A stretch of DNA of 64,000 nucleotides, from the NCBI GenBank assembly GCA_015063485.1, contig SVUA01000004.1, positions 42,062-106,061 of the forward strand, in the 5' to 3' direction. Under the pieces are notes generated by a model. The model worked only from the letters and a program-made list of their open reading frames with translations. It did no database searches and was not told the DNA's origin. This DNA comes from Oscillospiraceae bacterium. Its GTDB lineage: Bacteria > Bacillota > Clostridia > Oscillospirales > CAG-272. Of the stretch, positions 54,395-62,553 are shown in pieces (position 1 is the first letter of the stretch; each line of letters begins with the position of its first letter). The translations under genes and the position numbers were made by a program.

Positions 54395-56192
54395 TCTGCC
54401 TCTTTTGCAATCTGTGTTTATTTCGTTGCTTCTTTCTGGAAGGATCATATTCCTTCTTTACGGGTTTAGGCGGCTGAGGCTTGGGGGGCGGCGGAGGCGG
54501 TGGCGGAGGTGGAGGTGGGGGAGGCGTCGGACGTTTTCTCACGAAAACTCCCTTTACCGCTCCGACTATCATTTCCCGCTTTGCCTTTTTTGCCGCAATT
54601 TCTGCAAGTCTTGCTTCCTTGGCAAGTCTCGCTTCCTCGGCAAGTCTTGCTTCTTCGGCAAGTCTCGCTTCCTCGGCAAGTCTCGCTTCCTCGGCAAGTC
54701 TCGCTTCCTCGGCAAGTCTCGCTTCCTCGGCAAGTCTCGCTTCCTCGGCAAGTCTTGCTTCTTCGGCAAGTCTTGCTTCCTCGGCAAGTCTCGCTTCTTC
54801 GGCAAGTCTCGCTTCTTCGGCAAGTCTTGCTTCCTCGGCAAGTCTCGCTTCTTCGGCAAGTCTTGCTTCCTCGGCAAGTCTCGCTTCTTCGGCAAGTCTT
54901 GCTTCTTCGGCAAGTCTTGCTTCCTCGGCAAGTCTCTTTGCCTCAAGAGCCGCCAAACGAGCTTCCTCTTGCTTACGCTTTTCCTCGCGTCTCTTTGCTC
55001 GAATAGCGCGTTGACGGTTTTCCTCGGCGATCTTCTCTGTTTCAAGATTGATCGTTCGTGTAATAACGTCTTTTATCTTATTAAACTGCGTACGTTCCTT
55101 CTGCTTCTTTCGTTCGAGTCGATCCACAAATATACGGCGTATCTCATCGACCTCCATATCGTAGCTGTCGATTATATCGTCTATATCTTTCTTTACGATA
55201 TTTATCTCCGACTCCTGCTTATGTTCGGAATAGTCGCCAAGATCATCAAAGGATCCCGTATTCTTTTTCAACATTACGTATTGCAACGCCAAAACGGAAA
55301 ACAACTCGTTAATGTATTCATCAGAGGGAGCTGTTTGCCTCTCTACGTGGCTTACGCTGTATCCGACCTCGTCATATTGTTCCACGAACATCCAAAGGTC
55401 AACTGCCTTACGGAAATTCGGATTTTTCTTAAGTACGTTAGTCATGTTGAGCGGAGGACGCACTAAAGCGCATCCCGCAAGTGACTTGATAAGAGCCGAG
55501 CCCTGAAAGCTGTAAAGTATCTTTCGTACTCTCTCTATTCTCTGCAACGAGTTAAGCTGTGTAATATCCGCGTCAACTCGCATATCCTCATCTCTAAGAT
55601 CAACGTGAGGTGTTAAGCATACGATCTTAAGATCGTATTGGAATCTGTCGTGTCCTGCCTCACAGTTTCCGTCAAGCTTCAGTTCGAACTGGTCCTGTGT
55701 ATTAGAACCTGCTGCCAAAGCCTGCAAACGTTTATCAAGGAAATACTCAAGCTTCTGTAAAAGCGTAAAAATAAATCTGTTTTCGTACGTGTCAAAGCTT
55801 TCTTCCTTGACGATATTCAACATTCTCTGGGGTGTGACCTCGTCTCCCTTCACCATAGCTATCATATTTGTATGCTGCGCGAGGTGTCGGATAGATTCGG
55901 TGCTGACCGTTCGTACCATCTCGATAGGAACGATCTCTTCTTCATTTTTTATGTATCTTTGCGGAGTTCTGATGATAGTATCCAGCGCAACGATACTGTC
56001 CTCTATCATTTCGACCCATGAAAGATCTATATTTCGCTCAATGAACTTTTCATAAAGCGAAACGTTACATTCGCCGCTGCGAATGGAATTTACAAAATAT
56101 TGATGAAATTCATCGGAGGAAAGCTCGGCAAGGAAGCTTTCGTTAAACCGATCGTAATATTCTTCAATGTGGGAACGTTTGAATTCTGCCAT
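54375..56192 (-). CDS. DUF2357-like protein with long coiled-coil repeat and polyproline tail
   Basis: The N-terminal 300 residues resemble DUF2357, the partner domain of McrB-like ATPases (SFDTYENRFIFTLLQKLEYFLDKR is the signature-like helix). Residues about 345-415 are charged helix, and about 420-530 are a perfect E-E-A-R-L-A hexad array coded by an 18-bp repeat. The end has a tract of 14 prolines, KPQPPKP and a basic tail (RKKQRNKHRLQKRQ). No nuclease motif is visible. It follows the membrane-bound AAA+ gene by 37 bases, so the two probably form a complex. GGAGG precedes the ATG. Function is unknown. Confidence 0.7.
   Translation of the reverse strand: MAEFKRSHIEEYYDRFNESFLAELSSDEFHQYFVNSIRSGECNVSLYEKFIERNIDLSWVEMIEDSIVALDTIIRTPQRYIKNEEEIVPIEMVRTVSTESIRHLAQHTNMIAMVKGDEVTPQRMLNIVKEESFDTYENRFIFTLLQKLEYFLDKRLQALAAGSNTQDQFELKLDGNCEAGHDRFQYDLKIVCLTPHVDLRDEDMRVDADITQLNSLQRIERVRKILYSFQGSALIKSLAGCALVRPPLNMTNVLKKNPNFRKAVDLWMFVEQYDEVGYSVSHVERQTAPSDEYINELFSVLALQYVMLKKNTGSFDDLGDYSEHKQESEINIVKKDIDDIIDSYDMEVDEIRRIFVDRLERKKQKERTQFNKIKDVITRTINLETEKIAEENRQRAIRAKRREEKRKQEEARLAALEAKRLAEEARLAEEARLAEEARLAEEARLAEEARLAEEARLAEEARLAEEARLAEEARLAEEARLAEEARLAEEARLAEEARLAEEARLAEEARLAEEARLAEEARLAKEARLAEIAAKKAKREMIVGAVKGVFVRKRPTPPPPPPPPPPPPPPKPQPPKPVKKEYDPSRKKQRNKHRLQKRQNDENRS
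54604..54927. repeat. 18 tandem copies of an 18-bp repeat within the DUF2357-like gene
   Basis: Eighteen direct copies of GCAAGTCTYGCTTCYTCG-like units (plus-strand view), with a degenerate nineteenth beginning at 54928. Most differences between units are at third codon positions (GAG/GAA and GCG/GCA), leaving the encoded hexad E-E-A-R-L-A unchanged; the terminal units differ slightly. Because the unit is a multiple of three, most other frames are open too. Confidence 0.95.
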
Positions 56193-56229
56193 GTCAAGCT
56201 CACCTCCTATCTGATTTTATACTTTAAGA

Positions 56230-57768
56230 TCAAACGAGCTTCTTCAGTCTGCGCAGGTACGCCTTTGCTTCCTGCATATTCTCTTCTCCGAAAAGCTCGG
56301 AAAGGTACGCGATAAGTCCGTCTATCTCGTCTCGGATGAACGCGAGGTTCAAGCCCTCGAATTTACGGAATATCTTGTTGGTCAAAACGTAGTCAAGTCC
56401 GTCGACCTCCGTTCCGCCGCAACCTACGTAAACGGGAACGAAATCGCGGAGCTGCTTTACGATACGGTTACCGAATGCCAATCGGAAATGCTCGATAACG
56501 TAGTCGTCAAGCTTTGCTATCTTTTCCATGGTCTCTTCGCCGACTCTGTATTTTTCCTTACATTCGGCAAACATAGCCTCAAGGTGCTTATATGAAAGAT
56601 TGAGGTTTTCCGTATAGGGCGCTTCAAACTTTACACCCTTTGAGTCAATGTTTATCGGTATCGCACGGTCGTAGACCTTGTCGGATATCGCGAAGGTAGA
56701 GTCGTCGTTGTTTGCCGTACCGACGTACCACATATTTTCGGGAAGAACGAAACGTCCGTTCTCGATATGCTTGGGGTCAGTCGGCCAACCCGAAGGAACA
56801 AGGTCAACTATCCACTCGTCTCTCGAGGGCATTTCGAGAATTGAGAGCATTTCCGCGAAGTAATACTCAACTCTCGCGATGTTCATCTCGTCGAGTATCG
56901 TAAGATATACCTTGTCGGTGTATGTAGCCTCGTACATTCTCTTTAAGACCTCGGTCTCCGAGAATCTCTTAGTGAATTCGTTGAAGTATCCGAAAAGCTC
57001 ACTTCGGTCACGCCAAGAAGGCTGTACCGACGCTATCTGCGTATCGTTTTCAAGGAATTTACCCCAGGCATACGGCAGAGAGGTCTTACCTGTACCGGAA
57101 ATACCCTGAAGGATTATAAGTCTTGTTGAGGAGAATGCGGCAAGGAAGAGACGGATAACACGGGGCTCGTAATAAAGACCCATGCGCGAGCAGGCGTAAT
57201 TTCTGAATTGTTCGCAAATGCCCTCCAGAGTGATCTCGTTGTCGAACACCTCGGACTCTCTGTCATAATCCTTGTATTGCGCGTCTACCTGAGTAAGCTT
57301 ATAGAATCGGCTCTCGCCCTCTTTAAGTACGCTTGCGTTTTCTCCGCCCTCGGCGTTCTCTCCTCCCGAGCCCTCGGGAATGTACGCAAGGTCAGGCGCG
57401 CCCGCCTTGATAGCGAGTATTCTGTCCTTCTCCTTGGTCAAGCGAATGACCTGCGCGTTCAGCTTGCTGACCTCGCCGACGAGCGCCAGCTGGTTTTTGA
57501 CCGCGTGATACGCGTGTATTCTGCGCTTTACGAAAATAACGACAAGCATTATCAAGCCCGCAAGCAGAGCAAGAACGATAAGCACCGTCAAAATTGCCAT
57601 TATCCACGCCAAAACATTAAAGCCGCCGCTGAATTCCTCAAAGATCTCGATATAATCGGGAACGTCCACCAGCGCAAACAATCCTCCGAAGATCCCCGCC
57701 AAAATGCTCCAGAATCCCCCGAAAAACTGCTTTAATATTTGATATAAAAATTCTACGTAAGATGCCAT
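56230..57768 (-). CDS. Membrane-anchored McrB-like AAA+ ATPase
   Basis: The 512-residue protein starts with two hydrophobic helices (residues 17-35 and 52-80), then a coiled coil (95-120) and a Gly/Glu-rich linker. An AAA+ domain follows with Walker A GISGTGKTSL (222-231), the McrB-type Walker B LTILDEMNIARVEYYF (289-304), and the sensor-like WYVGTANNDDSTFAIS with an Arg in VYDRAIPI. This matches the McrB/MoxR-type clade rather than FtsH or ClpX. McrB itself is soluble and part of a restriction system; here the ATPase is tethered to the membrane and sits between a signal peptidase and a DUF2357-like partner. Its task is unknown. Confidence 0.82.
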   Translation of the reverse strand: MASYVEFLYQILKQFFGGFWSILAGIFGGLFALVDVPDYIEIFEEFSGGFNVLAWIMAILTVLIVLALLAGLIMLVVIFVKRRIHAYHAVKNQLALVGEVSKLNAQVIRLTKEKDRILAIKAGAPDLAYIPEGSGGENAEGGENASVLKEGESRFYKLTQVDAQYKDYDRESEVFDNEITLEGICEQFRNYACSRMGLYYEPRVIRLFLAAFSSTRLIILQGISGTGKTSLPYAWGKFLENDTQIASVQPSWRDRSELFGYFNEFTKRFSETEVLKRMYEATYTDKVYLTILDEMNIARVEYYFAEMLSILEMPSRDEWIVDLVPSGWPTDPKHIENGRFVLPENMWYVGTANNDDSTFAISDKVYDRAIPINIDSKGVKFEAPYTENLNLSYKHLEAMFAECKEKYRVGEETMEKIAKLDDYVIEHFRLAFGNRIVKQLRDFVPVYVGCGGTEVDGLDYVLTNKIFRKFEGLNLAFIRDEIDGLIAYLSELFGEENMQEAKAYLRRLKKLV

Positions 57769-57804
57769 GATACGTCCCCTATCTTAATGTAGTGTAAAAT
57801 ATGT

Positions 57805-58539
57805 TTATGTATTGCTGTCGCCGTTTTCGGCGTTGTTTTCTGTTTTAATTTCTTCCTCTGCGGAAGAGGTCTTTTCCGCGCTTTCCGTCTGAGCCTGCAT
57901 CTTTGCAAGATACTCGCGGATTATCGCGTCCTTTGCTTCGTCGGAGACGTTATCCTTCGCCTCTTCAAGCATCTGCTCCTTTTTGCTTTGGAGATAGAGC
58001 GAGATAAGCTTATAGACCTGCCATGCGATAAACGCAAGCATGGGAAGAACGAGGCAGACGATAAATCCGACGGGCTTTTTCAAAAAGTCGATAAATCCAC
58101 CCAAAAGCGGTATGTGGAATTTATACACGGCGTTCACGTCATGTACCGTTTTCCACTCCTCGTCGGGAATCGGACAACGTTCTCTGTTGTCGCCCTGTGT
58201 CTGATAGATATTCGTGCCGCCGACAGTTTGTACGTCTACGATACGGTGAGTATTTTGAATGTAGGTCGAGCCTACCTTCTGCGTAAATGTGATTATAGTA
58301 TCCTTTTCGATAACAGTCTTGTCGTCCACCATTTTACCTACGACAAGAGAACCCTTTTCAAACGTGCCCGACATAGAATCGGACTGAACGCTGTTAATAA
58401 CGTACCCGAAAACGTTAGCCTGCTCGCCGTTCTCCTTGTCTGCCGTAATATTCGCAACGACCAAAAGTACCGATATTAAAAATATTAGAATTATCAGGAT
58501 ATCCAAAGCAATACTGCCGATCTTTTTTAACGTTTTCAT
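57805..58539 (-). CDS. sipW: SipW-type (ER-type) signal peptidase I, first copy
   Basis: The 244-residue peptidase has an N-terminal helix (LDILIILIFLISVLLVVANI), nucleophile Ser55 in VQSDSMSGTFEKGSLVV and His98 in NTHRIVDV, again the Ser-His ER type. GDNRERCPIPDEEW lies before a second helix (GFIVCLVLPMLAFIAWQVYKL), and a charged tail of about 65 residues follows. It lies 189 bases after the TasA-like gene and 36 before the AAA+ gene. In Bacillus, SipW processes TasA and TapA; the same pairing is expected here. Confidence 0.92.
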   Translation of the reverse strand: MKTLKKIGSIALDILIILIFLISVLLVVANITADKENGEQANVFGYVINSVQSDSMSGTFEKGSLVVGKMVDDKTVIEKDTIITFTQKVGSTYIQNTHRIVDVQTVGGTNIYQTQGDNRERCPIPDEEWKTVHDVNAVYKFHIPLLGGFIDFLKKPVGFIVCLVLPMLAFIAWQVYKLISLYLQSKKEQMLEEAKDNVSDEAKDAIIREYLAKMQAQTESAEKTSSAEEEIKTENNAENGDSNT

Positions 58540-58625
58540 AGTTACGTCCTCATTTTTTATATATTTTGGGGATTTTTAACTTGATAAGATATAATTTTAA
58601 AAATGTCCTTTTTTACGGGCGAATG

Positions 58626-58651
58626 CCCACGGCGGTCTTTACCGCCGTGGG
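58626..58651 (-). other. Stable 11-bp hairpin between the TasA-like and sipW genes
   Basis: CCCACGGCGGT and its exact inverse flank a 4-base loop. No T run follows on either strand, so it looks like an mRNA-stabilising or partial-termination element that could raise the fibre protein over the downstream peptidase. Confidence 0.6.
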
Positions 58652-58728
58652 TTACCCAGCTTTCTCATTTCATTTTAGTTGAAACGAATCGTTAGCCTCG
58701 ATAAATGGTTATTTTAATTTAGGTAATA

Positions 58729-59658
58729 TTAACCCTGAGCAGGCATATCAAAAACAGCAGTCAACTTAATCGGCAGCTCCATTGTACCCGATGCGATTTC
58801 GTTGATACAGTCAACGTCCTGACCCTCAAGCCAGATAACTACAGTAACTTTAGCAACACTGTTAGCAGGTACACTTGTAATCACAGTAGGATTGGTACTG
58901 GTATAATTGTCATCAAAAGTAACCTGTGCAGTCTTGTTAGTAGTACTTCCGTAAATAGCTTCTGTATCAGCAGTAGGGATACCGCTCAAAGCATAGGTGG
59001 TGTCAACGTTGCCGTTGTTTGCTACATTTACTTGAGCAAGAGCAGAGTGGTCTGCGTCCTTATTAGGTTCAAATACCTTTATTGTGTTAGGCGTTTGTCC
59101 TTGATTATATTCATCAGCATCAGTAAAGCTTGTAGCATTCATGTATCCATACTGAATGAATCCGATTCTCAATGCTTTGGCAGAGATTCCGGTAAAACCA
59201 CTATTCTCCTTCAACATTACGTTCATAGTAGTACCATTACCCATATTGTTTACATAGAAATCGAATGTGTAGTAGTTAGCATATTCACCAGTAATATTCG
59301 AATCTACTTCTGTAACAGTTCCAAGCTTAGTGTCATCCACTGTACTTACTGTTGCATGATAAAAATTCAACTTTGTTGTTGCATTTACATCTGCTGCAAC
59401 AGAAGATACGGGACGAAGCAGATTAGCAGGGGTAGCAGAGAAAGGTGTAATTGTAGTACCCCACGTCAAAGCTCCATCTGTTCCAGGAATAGCAATGGTA
59501 AGAGAACCATCAGCAGCTTGAACATTTACATTAAATGTAGATACAGTTGCATCAGTACCCTGAGTAAACCACGCGTAAGTTACGCCGGTCAAAGAAATTA
59601 CTGCTACGACCAACATTGCTATAGTAGAGATCATAGCGCTTCTAATTGTCTTTTTCAT
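58729..59658 (-). CDS. TasA-like major exported protein (SipW-dependent signal)
   Basis: The 309-residue protein has a classic SipW-type signal: KKTIRSAMISTIAM, then VVAVISLTGVTYAWFTQG, followed by ATVSTFNVNVQAADGSLTIA. The rest is strand-rich (YANYYTFDFYVNNMGNG, MNVMLKENSGFTG, LRIGFIQYGY) and Thr/Asn-rich with few charges. The shared motif is VVIWLEGQDVDCINEIASG near the C terminus. It is the only cluster protein with such a low-charge body and sits beside the first SipW, so it is the best candidate for the main fibre subunit. AGGAG precedes the ATG. Confidence 0.85.
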   Translation of the reverse strand: MKKTIRSAMISTIAMLVVAVISLTGVTYAWFTQGTDATVSTFNVNVQAADGSLTIAIPGTDGALTWGTTITPFSATPANLLRPVSSVAADVNATTKLNFYHATVSTVDDTKLGTVTEVDSNITGEYANYYTFDFYVNNMGNGTTMNVMLKENSGFTGISAKALRIGFIQYGYMNATSFTDADEYNQGQTPNTIKVFEPNKDADHSALAQVNVANNGNVDTTYALSGIPTADTEAIYGSTTNKTAQVTFDDNYTSTNPTVITSVPANSVAKVTVVIWLEGQDVDCINEIASGTMELPIKLTAVFDMPAQG

Positions 59659-59777
59659 TGTTTTTTCTCCTTAAATTATTTTTCGTTTTTTATATATACT
59701 TACTTGTCATTTTTTGATTGAGAATGCGTACATACCGAGGGTAAAAAGTCTAAAACGTTTTCCGCGCAAGATTGAGG

Positions 59778-60494
59778 CTATTTATCCTGCGTCGAATCGG
59801 TTGTAAACGTCATCGACATTTTTACGTTTCCTCCTCTGATGTTATCGAGGCATTCGGGATCGTCGCCCTCCAACCAAATGACAAGTGTATATTTAATTGT
59901 TTCGTCCTTCTTAAGACGCTCGTTGACATTTTCAAATACCACGCCGCCGTCCTTAAAAGGCTCTGTTTCAAATTCCGGCTCACCGTTTGCGCCAAGCTTT
60001 GCGTAAGTGGTCATCTCGCCGTTTTTATATAAGCGAACACGCACCGCATCGTCCGCGCCTTTAACTGCGGATTCCACAGTAAAGCGCTCCGTTACGTCAC
60101 ACGTAATATCGCCTACGTTTCTTAAATAAAAGGTATACGCTATATAATGAGCTCCGTTATGCGAACCGTCTGTATCGTCAAGACCCTCGGGAAGCCAATT
60201 CACCGAGATATTGGTCATCTGATCGATACCGTCCGCTCCAAGCATCGTGACAGGCTGCGAAAAATCCGCCGTCTCCGACAGCGATATCGCCGCCTCTTCC
60301 TCATCTGCCTTTGGCAAAATGCTAACGGTAAATACTCCTTCTTCTTTGAAAAGCATAGACGCGCCGTAAAAGACCGTAAGCAACGCGACAAGCGTGCAGA
60401 CCGTTATCTTGGCTATCTTTAACCATTGAGCGCTTTTTGCCCAAATGATCAAGGCGTCGTAAATACCCTCAAAAAAGGCAAGAAACTTCCTCAT
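59778..60494 (-). CDS. Membrane-anchored exported protein with the shared C-terminal motif
   Basis: The 238-residue protein has a membrane helix at residues 29-48 (AKITVCTLVALLTVFYGASM), longer on its N-terminal side than the others and without their F/Y-x-W pattern. The outer part has YIAYTFYLRNVGDITCDVTERFTV and VRVRLYKNGEM, and ends with TLVIWLEGDDPECLDNIRGG, the cluster motif. It could be a membrane base or anchor for the fibre subunits. The ATG overlaps the stop of the HD-GYP gene as ATGA. Confidence 0.75.
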   Translation of the reverse strand: MRKFLAFFEGIYDALIIWAKSAQWLKIAKITVCTLVALLTVFYGASMLFKEEGVFTVSILPKADEEEAAISLSETADFSQPVTMLGADGIDQMTNISVNWLPEGLDDTDGSHNGAHYIAYTFYLRNVGDITCDVTERFTVESAVKGADDAVRVRLYKNGEMTTYAKLGANGEPEFETEPFKDGGVVFENVNERLKKDETIKYTLVIWLEGDDPECLDNIRGGNVKMSMTFTTDSTQDK

Positions 60495-61897
60495 ACGGCA
60501 TCACCTCCGCCGCGCGCGAGAGCCGACACCATTTCCGACTCGCTGATGGGCGCGCCGTAAAGCTCACCTGTCGCAAGTCTTGCTCGCATCTTCAAAAGTG
60601 TTTTCTCGGTCGAATGCGAGTCCGTTCCGAGAAATACCACGGAAATATGCAGATTGTGTGCTATCTCCAAAACGCCCGAAGCTACTCCATACGCGTTTGC
60701 GTTAAGGTTTAGTCTGCGCGTGTAGCTTTGATGAATGAAAAGATAGTCTATCGCCAGCGTATCAAGCGAGGTCACAAGGCTTGAATTCTCACTCATACTT
60801 GTAAGCCCCATTCGATATCCGCCCTTTCGAAGAACCGCGAAAAGACTTTGGTAATCGATACCCTCAAGCTCCGCAAGTCCCTTTTCGTCGACAACGAGGC
60901 AAATAATATCGTCTCGTATCGAATATTTCTCCAAAAGCTTTAGCAGCTCCGATACGAATTTTTTGGATTCAAAGCACTTGGCTTCGATAGGGATCGTAAC
61001 GGGTTCTATCTCCCCTCCGCGCTCCCTGACTCTGTCAAGCATCAAGCAAAGCCGCTCGACCATCAAAAGAGTAAGCCGCGCCGTTTGCGAGGACATATTC
61101 GCAACAGGCAAGAAGACCTCTGATCTAACAACGCCGTAGAACGGGTCGTTTATTATAAAATCCGCTATAAATTCGCGAGTCTCGTTTTCAATTATATTCC
61201 TAATGGGTCTGAATTGAAGCTGCAGACCGTAATTGTCGGTCTTTCGCTTTGTTCTGTATCTCGCGTCTATGTAATTAATGAATTCTATAAACGCCTTGCG
61301 GTCAGAGAGCATAGCCTTGAGAAGCTTTTTGTCAAGCGCCTTGCCAGACATAGCCTCAAGCTGCTTTGTCAGCTCCTCCGCGTCGCGCGATTCGACAGCT
61401 CCCACGAAGAAGAGGTTATCTACCGTATCCGCGATAGCGGTTATCTTTCCCGTTACCGATATTTTTTTATCGTTCGCTCCATGAGGGAATCCGCAGCCAT
61501 CCACGCTTTCGTGATGCTCTGTAATAGCTTGTAAAACGTACGACTCAAATTTTCGTTCGTCAAATTCCGCAAGCTTTAACTCGCACATATCCTCGATTAT
61601 CTCAACGCCCTTTTCAACGTGACTGCGGTATATCGCCTGCTTGGCTTTTACTACGTTATGCTCGGCGTATAGATTATCTCTCGGAATAGCCGCCTTTCCG
61701 ATATCGTGCAAGAATACCGCGGAAGCAATATGCTCGGCGTTTAATTTCGCATCAAAGAACCAGTCCTCTCCTTTGATACGTTCCAACAAGAATACGGCAA
61801 TCAGCTTACATCTCTTGCAATGCTCCTGAACGGGAATCGGAAGCTCTTTGAGCTTGTTATTCAATTTTTGTCTTGAAATTCTGTTTACCGTTGCCAT
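60491..61897 (-). CDS. HD-GYP phosphodiesterase with degenerate EAL-like domain
   Basis: Residues 25-190 are an HD-type domain with the HD pair at 64-65 (FLHDIGKAAIP) and HHESVDGCGFPHG at 128-140, the HD-GYP signature with F in place of Y. Residues about 225-460 resemble an EAL domain (LQLQFRPIRN, EVFLPVAN, LRKGGYRMGLTSM), but the EAL triplet and other metal ligands are not seen, so this half may only bind c-di-GMP. No membrane helix is visible. It lies 23 bases after the TetR gene and is coupled to the next gene, which puts c-di-GMP control at the head of the surface cluster. Confidence 0.83.
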   Translation of the reverse strand: MATVNRISRQKLNNKLKELPIPVQEHCKRCKLIAVFLLERIKGEDWFFDAKLNAEHIASAVFLHDIGKAAIPRDNLYAEHNVVKAKQAIYRSHVEKGVEIIEDMCELKLAEFDERKFESYVLQAITEHHESVDGCGFPHGANDKKISVTGKITAIADTVDNLFFVGAVESRDAEELTKQLEAMSGKALDKKLLKAMLSDRKAFIEFINYIDARYRTKRKTDNYGLQLQFRPIRNIIENETREFIADFIINDPFYGVVRSEVFLPVANMSSQTARLTLLMVERLCLMLDRVRERGGEIEPVTIPIEAKCFESKKFVSELLKLLEKYSIRDDIICLVVDEKGLAELEGIDYQSLFAVLRKGGYRMGLTSMSENSSLVTSLDTLAIDYLFIHQSYTRRLNLNANAYGVASGVLEIAHNLHISVVFLGTDSHSTEKTLLKMRARLATGELYGAPISESEMVSALARGGGDAV

Positions 61898-61920
61898 TCT
61901 CGTTTCCTTTTCGTTGCGTA

Positions 61921-62553
61921 TTACCTCTCGCTCTTGCGACGTCCCTCCAATACGATAGGGTCAAAATAGCTGGACAGTGAGTAATACAATAGGTTGAATA
62001 TATGATACGCGTTGTCCTCGTTATCCTCAATATCTCCGTTATATACGCGGATAGCAAAATCCATAAGCGTCATAAACGTAGTGTGGATAATCGTGATAAC
62101 GTCAGCCTCGTCTTTAAATATGGGAGAGAACACACTCTCTTGTGAGTCCAAAAGCTCCCTGTGTTTTCTTAACGTTTGCTCGTGGAAATATGCGGAATAA
62201 TAAAATCGAACGTAACAGCGGCAACGACATTCGTTGCCAAGCAAGAATCTCCATAATTTATTAAAGAGATTACGTATACGCTCTACGAAAGGACAGGGAT
62301 CATCAAAGAAATTTGCCGCCGAATTGCGAACAAAAGCGAACAGCTCTTTATCCAATACGGAAAAAGCCTCCGAATACAAAAGCTCCTTGCTTCCAAATAT
62401 GCGATAGATATACACCTCGTTAAGACGAATGTTAGGATCGTCTATTCCGAGAGACACTATTCCCTTCGTTGTCGCTTTCTCAAATCCGCAATCTCCGATC
62501 AAACGGATTGTATTTTCGAGCAGCGCCTCTCGAATCACGTTACCGTTTTTCAT
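61921..62553 (-). CDS. TetR-type transcriptional regulator
   Basis: The protein of about 210 residues has an N-terminal TetR helix-turn-helix (NVIREALLENTIRLIGDCGFEKATTKGIVSLG, then NEVYIYRIFGSKELLYSEAF) and a helical C-terminal ligand domain. Two adjacent ATG codons follow GAGGTGG; the second fits the spacing better. It is the first gene before the HD-GYP gene and probably controls the cluster. A small palindrome GTAGT-N4-ACTAC (62581-62594) lies upstream and may be its operator. Confidence 0.85.
   Translation of the reverse strand: MKNGNVIREALLENTIRLIGDCGFEKATTKGIVSLGIDDPNIRLNEVYIYRIFGSKELLYSEAFSVLDKELFAFVRNSAANFFDDPCPFVERIRNLFNKLWRFLLGNECRCRCYVRFYYSAYFHEQTLRKHRELLDSQESVFSPIFKDEADVITIIHTTFMTLMDFAIRVYNGDIEDNEDNAYHIFNLLYYSLSSYFDPIVLEGRRKSER

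Noticed and set aside
54604..54927. CRISPR-like array
   Set aside because: The repeats are directly abutting, only 18 bp, have no spacers and lie in a coding frame.
54336..55466. Long plus-strand open frames (up to 376 codons) and a second minus-strand frame over the DUF2357-like gene
   Set aside because: They exist because an 18-bp repeat keeps most frames open. They encode low-complexity Leu/Phe/Ser/Gly arrays, have no good ribosome site, and oppose a gene with clear domains.
54375..57768. A type IV (McrBC) restriction system
   Set aside because: The ATPase has membrane helices, no nuclease motif is seen in the partner, and the neighbours are export and surface genes rather than defence genes.
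58551..58572. Short match TTTTTTATATATTTTGGGG also present near 62916-62936
   Set aside because: AT-rich, about 19 bases, no inverted ends and no clear context; chance or a minor promoter-like element cannot be told apart.
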